Part shown: positions 37,736 through 50,734 of the stretch, one piece after another
Position numbering within the stretch: the first letter of the stretch is position 1
Layout: the number at the start of each line of letters is the position of its first letter
NCBI GenBank assembly: GCA_900708905.1
Contig: CAADRB010000053.1
Coordinates: forward strand, 620,001-684,000
Direction: 5' to 3'
Length of the DNA: 64,000 bases
From: Hymenolepis diminuta
Taxonomy: Eukaryota; Platyhelminthes; Cestoda; Cyclophyllidea; Hymenolepididae
The notes under the pieces: generated by a model
What the model saw: the letters and a program-made list of their open reading frames with translations, nothing else
Database searches by the model: none
Told to the model about the DNA's origin: nothing
Program-made: the position numbers and the translations under genes

Positions 37736-40215
37736 CTATAAAACCATCAATCATTGAGCAAGAAAGTACTGAATTCTAATCATTTAAGGCAAAAGCATGA
37801 AAGAGAACTAAAATGGTTAATTGAGGTTATTAAATTGATGTAAGGGACACCTTGTTTGAAAAACTTTCAGTTATTAATTAGAAAATTACATATTTGCTAC
37901 GCAATATTCCCATCTGTATGGTGTCAGGTCTAGTGAAGTAGCCAAATTTACCTAATATTAACATTTACATCCATATACAGGTGAGCATCATTTCCCCCTC
38001 ATTCCATAAGGGTAAAGGAGCTCCGCCACCAACAAGCTGTTTAATCACTGAGAGTTTAGGTAATTATTTGGTTTTATGACTATATAATTGTGTAAAAATG
38101 CACCAACGTGCATTCAGATGACAAAGTACGAAAGTCACATACGGAAATAAATTAAAGTTTCTCATAATGTTTTCAGCAATTTTTCGAGTTAACAGACCCT
38201 TCATATTTCCTGCTTTGTATTCCCTATCTTAAAGGTCCAAATCAGAATGTGTGACATGTTTCACATTCAATTCCGATACTCTGTTAAGCCAAAGTAAACA
38301 AATCGTCTAAGACAGAGTCATGTTAAGTTAAGATCTATTTGTCGGGTATAACAGGCGTGTAAAGAAATTGACTATACAACTACTCTTTTTGTTTATTGCC
38401 ATGCCGGATAGGTACTTTATATAACTTTTCCAAATTCAAATAGCCAAAAACATGAGGAGAAAATGTTTCTATTAATGTAGCTTTCCGAACTAAGTGTCAC
38501 AAATCAAAGCTGTGAAAGAATATCGAAATGCAGAAAATTTAATCGTCAAACCTCGCAGAGCACTCCTCAAGGATGTAGAATAAGAAAACTAAACATCCTC
38601 CTAATTCGTATATTCCATACGATCTTTAAATAAATGAACTTATTATTATGAAGGCAGAACTCGTATTTATGTCTTCCTAATGAACGCCTTCGGCCTATCT
38701 TTTTAATTTTATCTTTGGATACCCCTCGAAATGGTAGTAAAGCTGCTCTGAGGTGGGCCTTTAACCATTCTAGGCTTATCAGTAGCAGCATAATATTGCA
38801 GATATGTAGTTTGTATTAGAAAGGGCTCATAATGTGTTTCAATGGGAACGTAATATTTTTATACCTTCACGTAAGTAAGAGCATAATGCAATAGAGCAAA
38901 CATTTCAAAGATGAAATATATCCAGCTTTTGTTCGAAATTTTTAAAAACTGCAAGAGATAGTCATACTATTACTCAGCATTAGGAAGAAGGTTGATCTTT
39001 TACTGAAAAGTAGTTGATAGTCGATCTCAATCCCACGCTTTGATTCATGGAATGCCAACAAAATGTACATGAAAAAATATTTAATTTGATTGAAAAAGAA
39101 ATCGACACAAATACACAGGGAATGGATAATCAGAATAAAGAAATCTACATCTTTCGAATTATCTGTGCTTGACACTGATGTCTAGCAACTAAAAAGCTAC
39201 TCATTATTCATCGTCCATTTCACGATCTATAAATCGATATCCCAACCAAAATATTTAGCAATTTTACAATTTTATTTTCACCTTGATAGTTCATTAAAAT
39301 TCCCTTTTGATGCGTAGAATGTAGTGGAAGTTTTATGCCAAGTAATTAGTATACGTTACACTTCTACACTCAGAAAAATGTTAATTCATGTCTACTTTGT
39401 CCTAACCGTTATGTGGTGATGTCTCAATGATGCCTCAGTGTAAGATAACTCGGTTCATATGCCGTAAGTTTACTTTTATTTCATTCTGTTTTATTCCTAT
39501 ATTCTCACTAATTGTTTTTATCTTTTATTCTTTCTCCATTTCACCTTACTGTTTTGGTGCATGGCAGATAGTAAGTTGACGACTATTTTGGTGGACTAAT
39601 ACAAATTAATGGAAGCCGTGGTCTAGTTATGTTTTGGCTTTGAGTTGACCTAGGTGTCTTGATAACATTTATCTCTGGCAAAAGGAACCCATCTTCCATC
39701 TAAGTGATTTAAGGTTGACTTAAAAATAGACTTAGTGTAAATCCAAAGTTTGAGGTTTCGGAGGAAAAATCGGTTTGCATAAAAAAGACTCTCTTAATGA
39801 GGTCTTTCACAATCGAGCATTTTAGTTTTCGTTATTAATGACAGCCCATTTACTCGTGACTTTCCTTTAGGACCACTTTTGATGTAAAGTTTTAGAAAAT
39901 AGATCAATTTGCAAATTTTCCAGAAGTAACTTTTGATTTTTCATACACTGTGCGTGATTTGTGAGAGAGATCAGAGCATATAGCTAAAAAAAATTTGAAA
40001 ATTCAATCTATTTTTTTTCTCTGTTACTGTCATATGGGAACATTTTACATAAACATGTCATTAATTAAAACAATCACATCTGCAATCGTGAAAACCTAAT
40101 CCTCCTCCACATTTTCATCATTTGAAGTTAAAGAGTATTTACATATTAGACCACTTTTGTTGAATTTAAATCAAAGAACAAAAATCACAAATTAATACGA
40201 TTCTTTAGAAGCCGT
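37736..40215. other. Intergenic region between pseudogenes C and D
   Basis: AT-rich. No annexin exon 1 or 2 belonging to pseudogene C was seen here. Open frames at 38567-38791 and 38942-39175 (minus) have no domain. Confidence 0.6.
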
Positions 40216-41907
40216 TTACTGGAAGAAAGCCAATGGGAATTTTCTTTAGTCCCCTGATGTGTCCTTTTTAATTGTTACCACCAGTGGTTTCTTATATGAT
40301 GTATTGAAAACTGCCTTCACCCTTTCCAGATCGTTCTGAAATGTGAAGGGAAGTTAAAAAAGAGGGTGATTATAAATCAATGAATGTTGAGTTTGAAATG
40401 GAATATTCATCTCAGAATAGGCAAGAGTTATACAAGTAAGACTATCATCGTTTGTTCCTGCTCCTTTCATCAATTGGTGGAGCATTTCCGCAACTGTACC
40501 AACAGCATCTTTTGTTGTCACCTGTTGACACAACAGGTTGATAACCAAATCTGTGACACATATAATTGTGGTTGTTTACTAAATGACCAAAATAAGCACA
40601 CCAATTCTTTTATAATCTCCTGGAGTTTCCCCATCGATTCCTTCGATGAGATTAGGACCACTTTGCTATGATGAATGTTTGTACAATTGTGTAATTTAAG
40701 ATGTATGTAAATATGAGATATAATGATTCTTACTTCCTGATGCTATTCATCGATCTTACTAATCTGCACGTAGCTTCGGGTACACAAAATACGCGTGAAT
40801 GTGATCTCATCTGTTCCGGTTTTTCTGGAATAAATAAACAGAAACACTAATTAATAACGAGAAGTGTTATTTATATCATTTTTGTTTTCTTAATATAAAA
40901 CGAAATAGAACTAAATTAATAAAATAAATCAAAATTATTATTAAAATGGATTCCGTTAAATAGCCCACGAAATTTATTTATTGGCATTATTTAACTTACG
41001 AAATTCATTCAAAATAATGCTTAATTATTTATAATCAAATATAAATGCTTCATTGGTCAATCATGTAATTGAAAATATATCACGTCTAATGTATTATAAC
41101 GACTGATTTCATGGCTTATGAACTTGCTATTTTTTTAATATTTAGATTAGATTTTCTATGAACTAAATATACATAAATATATACATGTACATATTTGTTA
41201 ATAAGGTGCGAATATTTAAACATACTTCTCGACAGCCTTATAGAGTTCCATAACATCTTGTCTGGCTTGTGTTTCATCACATCCAGTTTTCCGTCTCGCT
41301 TGCAAGACACACTTGAAATCTCCACTCGTCTCCTTTTCGATTTTTTCCTCCAAGGAGTTTCCAGTCTCTAAAAATCAATAAAAAGAATCGAGTGTTTGTT
41401 ACGAATGGTAAATAGTCATTATCCAGTGATGAATACATACCATTTTTAAAAGCATTCGTAATCTCCTTGATTAAAGTTTCCACTTACTTCATTTCTGAAC
41501 CGTTCATAGAGATTCTGTAATGGAAAGTTTCAGTTTTCAAAAGAGTATGAATTCTTCGGAAATGAAAATTTTGAAATTCTAAACTATCTTTCCTCAGCCC
41601 AAGATTGATTAATTTCTCTGAAGTTTATTTGAAATCGGTATCTGCATTTGAACATTTACCTCCGATGCTTTGTAGGCATCAGCAATTTCCTTCTGTTGGG
41701 CGACCGTACGATGAGCAATGATATCAGTAATCGCAGACTCCGAGGTACTTTAAGAGTGGAAAGTGGTTTAGATATCAAAATGCACAATAAACCAAAGAAC
41801 CATAAGTAAGTAATGTGTGCTCGACTTATCCAATCCCTCATAGCTTGTAGACGGTGTTTAGCATCAAAATTTGGGTCAAATTTAGCATAAGGACAAACAC
41901 AAGCCAT
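40216..41907 (-). pseudogene. Annexin pseudogene D (all eight exons, degraded)
   Basis: All eight annexin exons are recognisable: 41831-41907, 41660-41747, 41441-41514, 41226-41367, 40734-40824, 40602-40665, 40411-40520, 40216-40335. It starts MACVCPYAKF. Damage: exon 1 is 77 instead of 79 nt and its donor reads GA; exon 2 lost 7 nt; exon 3 is 74 instead of 205 nt, so most of repeat 2 is deleted and the frame shifts; TAG at 40743-40745 replaces Tyr in DEYYQ; the exon 7 donor reads AT; TAA at 40246-40248 replaces Tyr in TSGDY. Exons 4, 5 and 8 are otherwise open, and exons 5 and 8 keep their original 91 and 120 nt. Repeat 4 still has GAGTNDD. A short upstream exon with AG acceptors exists but cannot rescue the frame. 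Confidence 0.9.
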
Positions 41908-44900
41908 AATGTACTGCAGCGATAAACTAAAGTGAAAATAAATTTGAATTAAACATACGTCTTGATATACCTCAACTTTGTATTCAACAAGGGGAATGTT
42001 CAAGGCTCAGGTGAACGCTGTATATGCGTAAAACTCTTGAGTACTAACCAGTGTTCAATTTAGTATGAATTAATAAAGTTTTTTTGCATATTTTCAAGTT
42101 TCTACAGAATGTATTTGAAATCTGACTACCTAGGGTCAAGCTCAATGGCAAATATGACTTATGTGAAGCATAGTGACTTTAAAATACAATGAAATATTAC
42201 GTCTAATTAATGCTACCAAGCGGTAGCAACAACTATCTTTAACATTAAAAACCCAGAAGTACTGATTTTGTCTGGTTAATGAATGTAGAATTGAGGACTG
42301 ATTAAATAATAATTAGTTCTGCTGATCAGACAGGATGATCTGAATTTGGATAAAGAAATTATTATCTTTGTTCGGTCGGTATGGAGCCAAGCAAATTTTC
42401 TCTGATTTTCGCTTGAAAATTTTGCTGTTTTAGGTATTTGAAAATGCTACATCCGGTCAGAGACCAGTACAATATTATGGAAGCCAACGTGTACTAATTC
42501 ATGTAAATATATTTCAGAAACTATTTCGCATTTTACTCGATAGCTACAGTAAATTAAAGTCAAAGGCACAAAGATAGAAAGTTAATGAGTCTTTCCTAAA
42601 TGCTATTCGATGTGCTTTCAATTTTATCACAGCAGTATTTTGCTAACAGACATCATGGTGGCTTGAAACACAATCCGAATGCTACATGCATGAAAATGTT
42701 GAGTCAGTGGGGTACCACTGGAGTTTAGGTAAAATGCTACTCAATAACGCAATTTATAAGATTCATAAGGTTTAATTTAGTTAAGGATTAGGTATGGCAC
42801 TAAGTTTCCATTTCTTGAAAAGGATCAGTGAGTAAAATCAAGAAATTTATCTTTATACTTGGGAGATCCGATTGAATATGCAAATTACTTCACAATCTAT
42901 CGTACATGATTTAAGTAATGCACTGAAACAGTTTGCAGTTCAGTGTGCAATATTTCAAGATCCAATTACTCTGTGTGAATCTTGCAAGGTGTTTACGAAA
43001 AAAACGCATGACAACTGAGTCCAAAGAATAATGTTCTCATTAAACTAATGTTCAATAGGTAGGACCTACACCAATTTGTGTTTCAAACATCCTTCAAAAT
43101 CATTTTGACACCGACTAAAATTACTTGTTTACCATCTTATTTAACGATCATTTTATGGTATGGAGTAAAAAAGTGAAAGTTCCTTTGATCTTTCAATCTA
43201 CCAGTCAGTAAGAAGTCTGCGACTTTTACTTGGTTAGAATTATTTAAGATCCTTGTCCATTAAAAATAGAATGATTATTGATATTTTTCATTTTAAAGAG
43301 CTATGACCTTTCCAAAGACTTCAAATTTTTAAAAGAACCTGGAATCCCCTTGGAAATAGTGTTTAAGTAGTTATTGTTACTGAGCGAAATGAAGTCTTAC
43401 ATGTCACAATATCTGCGTTTATTCCTGATCTGTGGTATTACAAGTTAACACTAATCATACTTATATGAGGATGGGACGAACATCAATTTGAGGCCATGTC
43501 TACGTCGCCTAGACATAGCCTCAGATTCGGTAGAAGCGTCTTTAATCAAAAGGCGATGTTAAAGTTACATTTTGGATTTGGGATGTAAACCTTAAAATGT
43601 TACATTTACTAATATTTAGGGGATAAAAAACCCGAAATTTTATTTCGTAAATCCGATTTCTGCAGATCAACTTCTTCGCCACTTGTGGCCGATGTTCGTT
43701 TGCAAGAGAGAAGACTTTCTTACAGCTGTATTCTATAGCCTCGAATTTCAAAAATTAGTTCAAACGCGCCTGTGAGTTCCAGAAAATCTACACCTAAGCT
43801 TGAGTTTTGGCGCCTCTTCTCTCTTCGAAATTGCAGAGTCGTAGCTCGGAATAAGCTAAAATTGCCACTAATTCAACATTTTTTGTGATATCCGACACCT
43901 TCACTGTATTTATGTTGAGCAATACATATCCGTTTTTTAAAAAAATAATGCAATTTAGGATGTACGCCTTTGACTTATATTTCACAGAATTTCTTCTAAA
44001 ATGAAATACTACACATAATAAAACTTTCAGAACAAATCTTCGGTAGACACGTAGTTATTTCTATAACCCGGTAATAAGAAATTGTACTCATAAAAATGAT
44101 ATGAATCAAAATCTTCTATTTGCTTAATTGATTTCTACATTTGCTATTACATGAATGAAATAAATGCACATTATAAATTATACATTTAACATGTCGATTG
44201 TGAAATATTCCATAGATGTTATTCACTTAATTATGCTCACTTTATTTCAAACAGAGATTTTTTACGCAAAGACCTGACTGAGTGCAGTCGAGTCTCGGTA
44301 AAAGGCGCTTCTTGCATGGGAATCTATTAACCTTATAGATTATCAACCAAATGAGATTAGCATTTAATGCTTATATTACTAGTCTGAATAGGGCTTATAC
44401 GCAAACCTGTCATACTGGATCCAATTTCTCACGTAGATTTACGGGAATTTAATCTGTCATTTATAAGGAGAATCTCATTTTAAGGTGGATGAATTGTATT
44501 TGTTTTGTCTTCTCTATGGTTTTGGGTATAACGACGAAAAAGGTTTTAAGCAGAAAGAATACATGTTAAAGCAGAAGCAGATTAGCACTATCATAAGATT
44601 CTTCGCTGTTAAGTCCATCTGATTAAATTCACCGCAAGAATTAATCTTAAAGATACAAATCAGAACTACATTTCCGAGAAAGAGTATAGTAAAAGTATAA
44701 ACATTTCTCCTGAACTCAAGCAGAAACTATTTCCTGCTCTATCCTCCTATTCAATATATTTTGAAACTTTAAGGCAGATAAATTCGGCTGAAATTAAATT
44801 TAAAGAATTTTGAATAAAATTCGCACTGAATGCCTTTTTTCAACCATAAGAATTTTCTATATTATATTGTTTGCTGGAGGAATATATTAAAAATAGCACA

Positions 44901-46307
44901 TCTGAATATTTGCGTTTAATTCGACTTAAACGGCAGAGTGGTAAAGTTAATGCTTAAAATACTGGAAACATATGCACCCTTATTTTTTCATCTGTTGCAA
45001 AATGCAAAATGACAATCCGTTGATTACTTCAAAGATTCTTCAATTTTTACTTCTATTAAATTAACATTATATTCACGATCGTAATCAGAGTCAACATAGG
45101 TAGTAGACTGGACATGAAATCGGTTCATTTTCACAAACAGTTGAAAAAATTAAAATCGTTACAGTGAGATTTGATTTAGTGACTTTGTGTGGGTAGCATT
45201 TTTTGATATTCAAAATTGTAAATAATTTAAAATACATTTTAAAATAATTCGCCCATAGTCAGGAGTTAAAACCATCTAACCCTTTCAAAATTCTCCTTTG
45301 AAATGGTTAATTCAAAGGTTTTATTAAGATATAAGAGTTATAAGAGTTTCAGACAACCTTATTTAGCTTATTCCTTCCATCATTGAGTGTGCTTAGCGGA
45401 TCTTTTTCTATTTGAGCCAAATGAAACACATGAACTATTTGAAGCTTTCAGGGTATAAAACGTTTTCTTATATTTATCTTGAGCGATAGGGAAAACATCA
45501 AGAAATGCTCATTCAGCTGAAAATTCTATTCAACATCCTCCACTAGGACTTTGAATTTTTAAAATAACATTTTCAGCAGTAATTTATAAATTATTTTTAT
45601 AACAAAACAAGACGTTTTCAATAACCCCATGACCTTCAAGGAAAATTCATTTCTTGAAATCTAACAAAGTATCCTTCATCCTCTTCTTATGTTTCGTTGC
45701 TGCATTCAATAACCCCCTTACGAAGTTAATATATGTGTTTTATTAACATTTAATAATCAGCTTTTTCGATGACTATAATTATGTTTACAACAATTTCTTT
45801 TAAATTGAAAGCACTTTTCTCTTTCGAGGTTTTGTCTCCTTATATAAATAGGGGACACCTAGTAGGTTCCAGATATCTTCTTTTTGTCAAGATGAACAAA
45901 TGGATGTAAAACTATACTTGTAGCAACTAAAGAGGCGTATTCGGTCTCTCTTCTAACTTCTAATCCCCTAACCTCTTAGGAAATAGTAGTTACCTGGCTA
46001 CGGTTAGCTGCTATTACTAATCCGCTACTAACCGCATGCCGCGAGAAACGCCTACATTTTTACCCCAAAACAATTATCTCCTTATAAACACTATAAAATG
46101 ATTTTTGGGTTCCCAGGTGCATTGCACTTAATGTCTACCGCGTTAGTCACTCAACTACGACCTCAGTTGAAAATTCAGCGACTATGTGCAAAATTCGCCT
46201 TAAAGGAATATTTTTCGTTGTATCGGTGCATGCTCACCCTGGATGCAGAAGTAGAAGTAGGGCGATGCACAAAAAATTCTATATTGAAAGTTTGAAGATT
46301 AAATAAT
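41908..46307. other. Intergenic region between pseudogene D and annexin E
   Basis: The longest gene-free stretch (4.4 kb). I see no gene or recognisable transposon. It contains a near-perfect 14-bp inverted repeat at 43489-43523. Short open frames (43542-43751, 43794-43985, 46098-46295) have no domain or splice partners. Confidence 0.6.
43489..43523. repeat. 14-bp inverted repeat with one mismatch
   Basis: TGAGGCCATGTCTA (43489-43502) and TAGACATAGCCTCA (43510-43523) pair with one mismatch around a 7-nt loop. This is a strong hairpin in otherwise featureless DNA. Confidence 0.6.
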
Positions 46308-48156
46308 CTATTCATCTCCTTGATTTACAATAGCCAGAAGGAATTTTCTATAATCACCTGAGGTGTCACCTTTAATCATATCCGCTAGGGATTTGCCGTA
46401 TTTTTCTTGAAATACGTGTTTTATATGGGCCAGATCATTCTAGAAATATAGAATGTTCGTGTTAATTTAGGACAATCAAACATATAAAAATGAAATGAAA
46501 AATTGTGCTTACCTCAGAATGAGCAAGAAGTAGCCGGATTAAACTATCGTCATTTGTGCCTATTCCCTTCATGCTATTGTAAAACATCTCGGCGATAGTC
46601 TCATCTCTATTTGCAGCAGTTTGCACTAAGATAAAAGGAAATGAAAATAAATAAAAACACGGAATTCATTTTTGCATCATAAGTTGTGGTAATTTTTTCC
46701 CAAAAAAGAAGTAACAAACTTGAAAAATAATTAATCAGAAAATTTTCATCTAATGTTAAGATTATTCGATAATGTTAAATATACGTACAAGTGTAGCACT
46801 GCCTTGTGGTATTAATATAAAAATATGACAAAATAATATATCAATAATAAGGTAAATGAAAAATTCTATGTTCATTCTTATAATATATGTCATAGAGCAA
46901 AGACTATTAATATTAATAATCCCTATATTGAAACCAATAATTCTACCCATTTGAATAAAGAACCTACTAATTCGAATAAGAGCTGCTTTATAATCTCCCG
47001 AAGCTTCCTTTGTAATAGCTTTAATTAGATCATGACCGTAATGCTACAAAGGAAAAAATAAAGGAGTTCTTTTTTATAAAATTACAAATAAACCAAAACT
47101 TTTATTTTGTTGGAATTGTTAGTGAGAAGGTTACTCACATCAACGTAGAAATCGTCTATTTTACAAAGATGTTCCCAGCTTCGATTGCCAATAATTCTAG
47201 TGAAGGTACTTTCATCAGTTCCGCTTCGCCTGTGAATAAATTAAACGAATTAATCATTCTGCTGGAATATTTTAGACCAAATACTCTTCTTACGCTTCAC
47301 CAGCTTGATAGAGGTCAAAAGAATCAATCTTTGCTTGTGCCTCATCATGGCTATCCTCACGACGTGCTTGAAGCAGGACGACCAGAAGCTTTTGAAAATC
47401 CCCGGAAGTATCATTCTTAATATCTGTCTCCAGATCCCGATCTTTAAGAGATAATAGTTTCAGTACTCTTCATTTCTCAGTCAAGGGTTGGGTTTTTCTA
47501 TCTCAATGCTTACTTTTCTTTTTCTTTCGCTCCAAAACTAAAATATAAGGGATAAGAATGTTTACTTTTCAGAAAGAAAATCTTTAATTATATGCACAGT
47601 TTGACAAACTTGCCATCTAGGTATGCTACTTTGATCTCCTCAATTTCCGCAGGGGTGGCTGTACAGAGAACATCAATGAGCATCGATTCATCGGTACCCG
47701 GCCTATCAATTGCCTTGAACAAAGCAGTAGCATTAACATGTGGTTTATCATTGAAAGACCATAGAATTGCCTGTTCAAATTTTCCGCTTAGCTCACTCTT
47801 TAATTCCTTTAGAAGATCCTATATGGATAAAGAACGATAAAACTATAACTCGGTACTAAACATCACAAATTTACATACAAGTTGTTAAGTTAAGTAACAT
47901 GTTACCTTTCCGAATTGGGCCTTGTATGATGACATAATTTCTAACCTCTGAGCAGCTGAACGATAGGCGAGAATATCAATAATCGCCTGTTCATCTGTTC
48001 CTTTAAAACAAATTTATGGAAGTGTCTTTCAGAATCAATTAACATGCTCGGTTTATTAGATTATTTTGATGACTTACCGATTCCTTTCATAGCCTTCTGC
48101 AAGGCCTTAGAATCTTCAGCAGGATCGAAGTCTTCAAAAGGTTTAATGCAAGCCAT
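46308..48156 (-). CDS. Annexin E (four-repeat annexin, intact)
   Basis: Exons: 48078-48156, 47906-48000, 47614-47818, 47294-47441, 47139-47229, 46968-47043, 46513-46625, 46308-46439, giving 939 nt and 312 residues from [15 protein letters not shown] to NQGDE. Exon lengths match A and B except exon 4 (148, two codons shorter) and the last exon (132). Intron 3 uses a GC donor (GCAAGT at 47608-47613) in place of GT; all other introns are GT-AG. Calcium loops: repeat 1 GIGTDEQ, repeat 2 DRPGTDES (first Gly lost), repeat 3 ARSGTDES (first Gly lost), repeat 4 GIGTNDD. Shares CKIDDFY with pseudogene C (CKTDNFY), so C and E may be closer kin. The ATG sits directly after a strong 3' splice site. Confidence 0.94.
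47608..47613 (-). other. GC-type donor in annexin E intron 3
   Basis: The minus strand reads GATG|GCAAGTTT. Exon 3 is then exactly 205 nt as in all sister genes and the phase joins exon 4. A GC donor with otherwise perfect consensus (AAGT) is the classic GC-AG configuration. Confidence 0.88.
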
Positions 48157-48238
48157 CTGCAACAGAAGAAAAAGAAAGGATATTTATATTTGGCTGCTAT
48201 TCAACATTAAGTTGTATTGTTTTATTTAATCGCCTTAC
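48157..48238 (-). other. Putative 82-nt 5'-UTR intron of annexin E
   Basis: Donor AAAA|GTAAGG at 48238 and a pyrimidine-rich acceptor ending CTGTTGCAG directly before the ATG at 48156. The distance from the TATTTAA box to the ATG (135-144 nt) is longer than in A and B (36-64 nt), and this intron would account for the difference. The same acceptor could instead receive a trans-spliced leader. Confidence 0.55.
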
Positions 48239-48290
48239 TTTTCTGCAGTCTCTGCCGGTAGGTACCAAACAAGCGGTGTCACACTGATTT

Positions 48291-48300
48291 GCTTAAATAC
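48291..48300 (-). promoter_or_regulatory. GTATTTAAGC box upstream of annexin E
   Basis: TATA-like TATTTAA matching the boxes of annexins A and B, placed about 52 nt above the putative 5'-UTR intron donor. Confidence 0.45.
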
Positions 48301-50734
48301 AGAGAACACTGCACACATACGCCAATAATAAGTGTGCCAGCTACTTCATGGGCGCTTCTCTCTTTGTTTGGATAATTCAGCTATGCAACGTAAGTGTAAC
48401 TTCAAATTACAACTGATCTGGTGTGTTCAAAATACACCCATCTCACATTTACATACATTGCTCACTGACTTCCATTTTTGTGACAGAAAATTTTAAAGCA
48501 CAAATAACTTAACAATTTTTTAATTATGTAAATTTAGTCCCGATTTAAAATTTTAAGTAGATGAAGAAAATTTTTAAATTCAATTATTCAAGTTATGCAA
48601 CTTAATAGAAATTAATTGAAAATTATCTCCCTTACTCTAAATGTATTACACATATCAAACTATTGATTAAGTTTCCATAAAAAATTATTAGAACACAAAT
48701 AACGTTAGGTATGTCTAGAAATCGGTGAGTTTTGCTTGACGCTTCTTTACGGTATTTGCACCAAAGCAGTCATATAATTCCGTAATGCATCAGCATGACC
48801 TTTTTCAATCACCTCTAAATATTAATGCTTTGAAAAAGAATATTGTGTTAAGCTTGGCGCCTTTTACATCATGAGTGAAATACATCCAACCTCTCACATC
48901 TAATCTAGAAGTTGGATGTGTTAGGAATTACACATATTCAGATAAGCAAATATGATATTTCATCATTTTTGAAAAATAGTTCCCTGCTTTTTCTTTTCCT
49001 AATAATGTCTAAAAGATTCTAAAATTTATAATGAACTACTAATTCGCAAACAGTGACTGAATTCATGTTTGGCTTATTTGGTTATCTTAACAGTGACATT
49101 GTTGGAAAATGATGCTCTTATAGTCCTTGATTCTCCAAGTCAGGGTAGACTTTTGAGGTCACTTAATGGACCCAATGACTTCGTAATAGAGCCACATCGC
49201 TGAATTAGATATCCAAATTCAGTATACTTTCTTCCGCATAACATTTAATAAAAATCTCATGAAAGCCGATTGAGATTGTCTTCTTAATCTATCTCATTTT
49301 GCAGAAGAAAATTTACCTTCATGATATTTAAAATATTATGACTCCAAAATTTATCGACGGACATCCATTGACTAAAAAATAATATTCCCATTGTTCCCGA
49401 TGAACCAATTATCAAAAACTGGTATTTATGCCAACAAGGTTAGAGTAAATCGTATGACAAAAAGATACATAGGATAGTAGTAACATCCTTGATCTCGTGA
49501 AACGGGCCCTAATTGGTGTCTCGGCACTTAATTTAGATTAAAGTGTCTACAGTCTATGAAAAAGCTGCATTGGGAAGATCATTTGTATTTCCAACCCTTA
49601 GCTTTCATTTTATTCTCGTCATTTTTATTATATAGCCAAAATTTTCTTCAAAAAACAATTAACGAGTATTTAAGCATCTATTAACAGGCTGTACACCGGA
49701 ATCGCACTAAGTGGCCAATCAAAAATGCGGTTTAGATGCGTTATTGGTCGTCATTCTCGGAATAGACAAAGGGGATCTCGCAGTCCGAAGTTCATGATGT
49801 ATTCCTGTCCTCAGTTTCTTAAGCTTAGAGGCAAATTACCTACCAATTCAAGTACACGTTTCTTCCAATAGCCAAGATATTAGCAGGTTAATACAAGTTA
49901 CCATGATAACAATATAATAGGGGTCATCAGATTATGGCATTTATTTTTAAAATCTCGATTTGATTTTGATTCTTGGTCATAAAGATAACATCGAGTTAGA
50001 CAATATTAGAAGCCTTATTGAAGGACATTCAATACGTAAATATTGTAATGATATTAAATTTATAATTAAATTGAAAGCCATTATCGATTTAATTTTTTTA
50101 TTTAATTTTTAATATAGTGATTCATGCATATAGAAAATAAATACTTCTTCAATATCTAAACTGTTTTTTGCACCCTGTACCTACTTAGCCTGAGTTAGTA
50201 GCCTACTGAGAATCAGCAAAATATCTTCCCCACCAAATTTTAATTTCTCATGATACAAAATTCCTTTTTTAATTTGAAATATGCATCAAAAGATATTGCT
50301 AAAGCAAGTACATTTTCTTTAAAATTCACACCTAGGTAAGATGATGGTGTGCGGTGAAATGTATTAGGCGGGGTTAGGATTATCAGTTTTCAAACTTATG
50401 TGGGTACAATACTTAGTAGTGCATTTACTTGGCCAGACGTTGTGTCATTTCGCATAAAGGTTTAGAGGAACTGAATATTGAATTAGCAGATAGATATGTT
50501 AATATTACCTATAAATATAAAATTTTCAGATATCAGTGTAATGGTAAACGTGAATGTCTGTGGTCGACGCTCACCATGGATAAGGATAACACAGCTTTAT
50601 CGAGTTATTCTAATTCAAAGTCATTTTAACGAAATGTAAAACCGTATTTGTTTATGAATATGTAATATTGAAATATTTTGATGGAGATATGATAAAATTG
50701 CGAAAAGGAGATATCGATAAGGGATTTCATTACA
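48301..50734. other. Intergenic region between annexin E and the mariner element
   Basis: AT-rich spacer between divergently oriented annexins E and F. No supported gene. A 9-bp inverted repeat lies at 48882-48919 (ACATCCAAC / GTTGGATGT). The open frame 50429-50629 (plus) has no recognisable domain. Confidence 0.6.

Noticed and set aside
41656..42003. 115-residue minus-strand open frame over annexin D exons 1-2
   Set aside because: It reads through the intron because the donor is mutated, and leaves the annexin frame; treated as part of pseudogene D.
50429..50629. 66-residue open frame left of the mariner element
   Set aside because: Outside the terminal repeats, no recognisable domain, flanked by AT-rich sequence.
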